Source of the DNA: Methanobacterium sp.
Lineage (GTDB): Archaea; Methanobacteriota; Methanobacteria; Methanobacteriales; Methanobacteriaceae
NCBI GenBank assembly: GCA_028700095.1
Contig: JAQVTJ010000086.1
Location: 1-7,347 of the forward strand
Reading direction: 5' to 3'
Length of the DNA: 7,347 nt
The notes under the pieces were generated by a model. It made no database searches and was not told the origin of the DNA. It was given only the letters and a program-made list of their open reading frames with translations. Numbering within the stretch: the stretch's first letter is position 1; each line of letters begins with the position of its first letter. Below, piece by piece: positions 7,326-7,347 of this stretch. The translations under genes were made by a program, and so were the position numbers.

Positions 7326-7347
7326 GGGAATAGTTTATAAAAATATT

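Noticed and set aside
1..7347. CRISPR array, tRNA/rRNA genes, insertion sequence ends or attachment sites
   Set aside because: No regularly spaced repeats, no tRNA-like cloverleaf or rRNA sequence, no transposase or integrase coding, and no matching terminal repeats were seen by eye.

Overview
The window is strongly AT-rich and looks archaeal, most likely a methanogen of the Methanobacteriales (Methanobrevibacter or Methanosphaera type). The basis for this is the sensor kinase, whose PAS domain and HisKA_2-type dimerisation region resemble the many soluble kinases of that order. AT-rich TATA-like promoters, T-tract ends and a GAGGT ribosome binding site fit as well. The assignment is inferred from family resemblance, not from a database search.

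Layout. At 1-730 (minus strand, running off the left edge) lies a broken gene for a P-loop ATPase. It has an intact Walker A motif, no ordinary start codon, and a frameshift right after the Walker A. A 264-bp divergent spacer (731-994) holds two adjacent 21-bp dyads and AT-rich promoter-like sequence. At 995-2023 (plus) is a complete cytoplasmic PAS sensor histidine kinase with no response regulator in the window. A 185-bp spacer (2024-2208) holds T-tracts, a chain of three interlocking short inverted repeats and a clear ribosome binding site. At 2209-7266 (plus) is one very large gene (1685 aa). Its order is an N-terminal DUF4011 region, a superfamily 1 helicase split by an insert of about 570 residues, a Vsr-like (MTES_1575-type) PD-(D/E)XK nuclease, a low-complexity linker and a DUF3320 winged-helix tail. 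The last 81 bp are non-coding.

Function. The main item is the large helicase-nuclease. Its architecture (DUF4011, SF1 helicase, Vsr-like nuclease) matches what has been described in bacteria as a stand-alone antiviral system, Hhe. All the helicase and nuclease catalytic residues I can identify are present, so the protein is probably functional. It has its own leader and appears to be a single-gene unit. The kinase is more likely a housekeeping sensor next to an accessory locus than part of the defence module, and nothing in the sequence links the two. The decayed ATPase on the left fits an accessory region with turnover. I see no transposase, integrase, tRNA, rRNA or CRISPR array.
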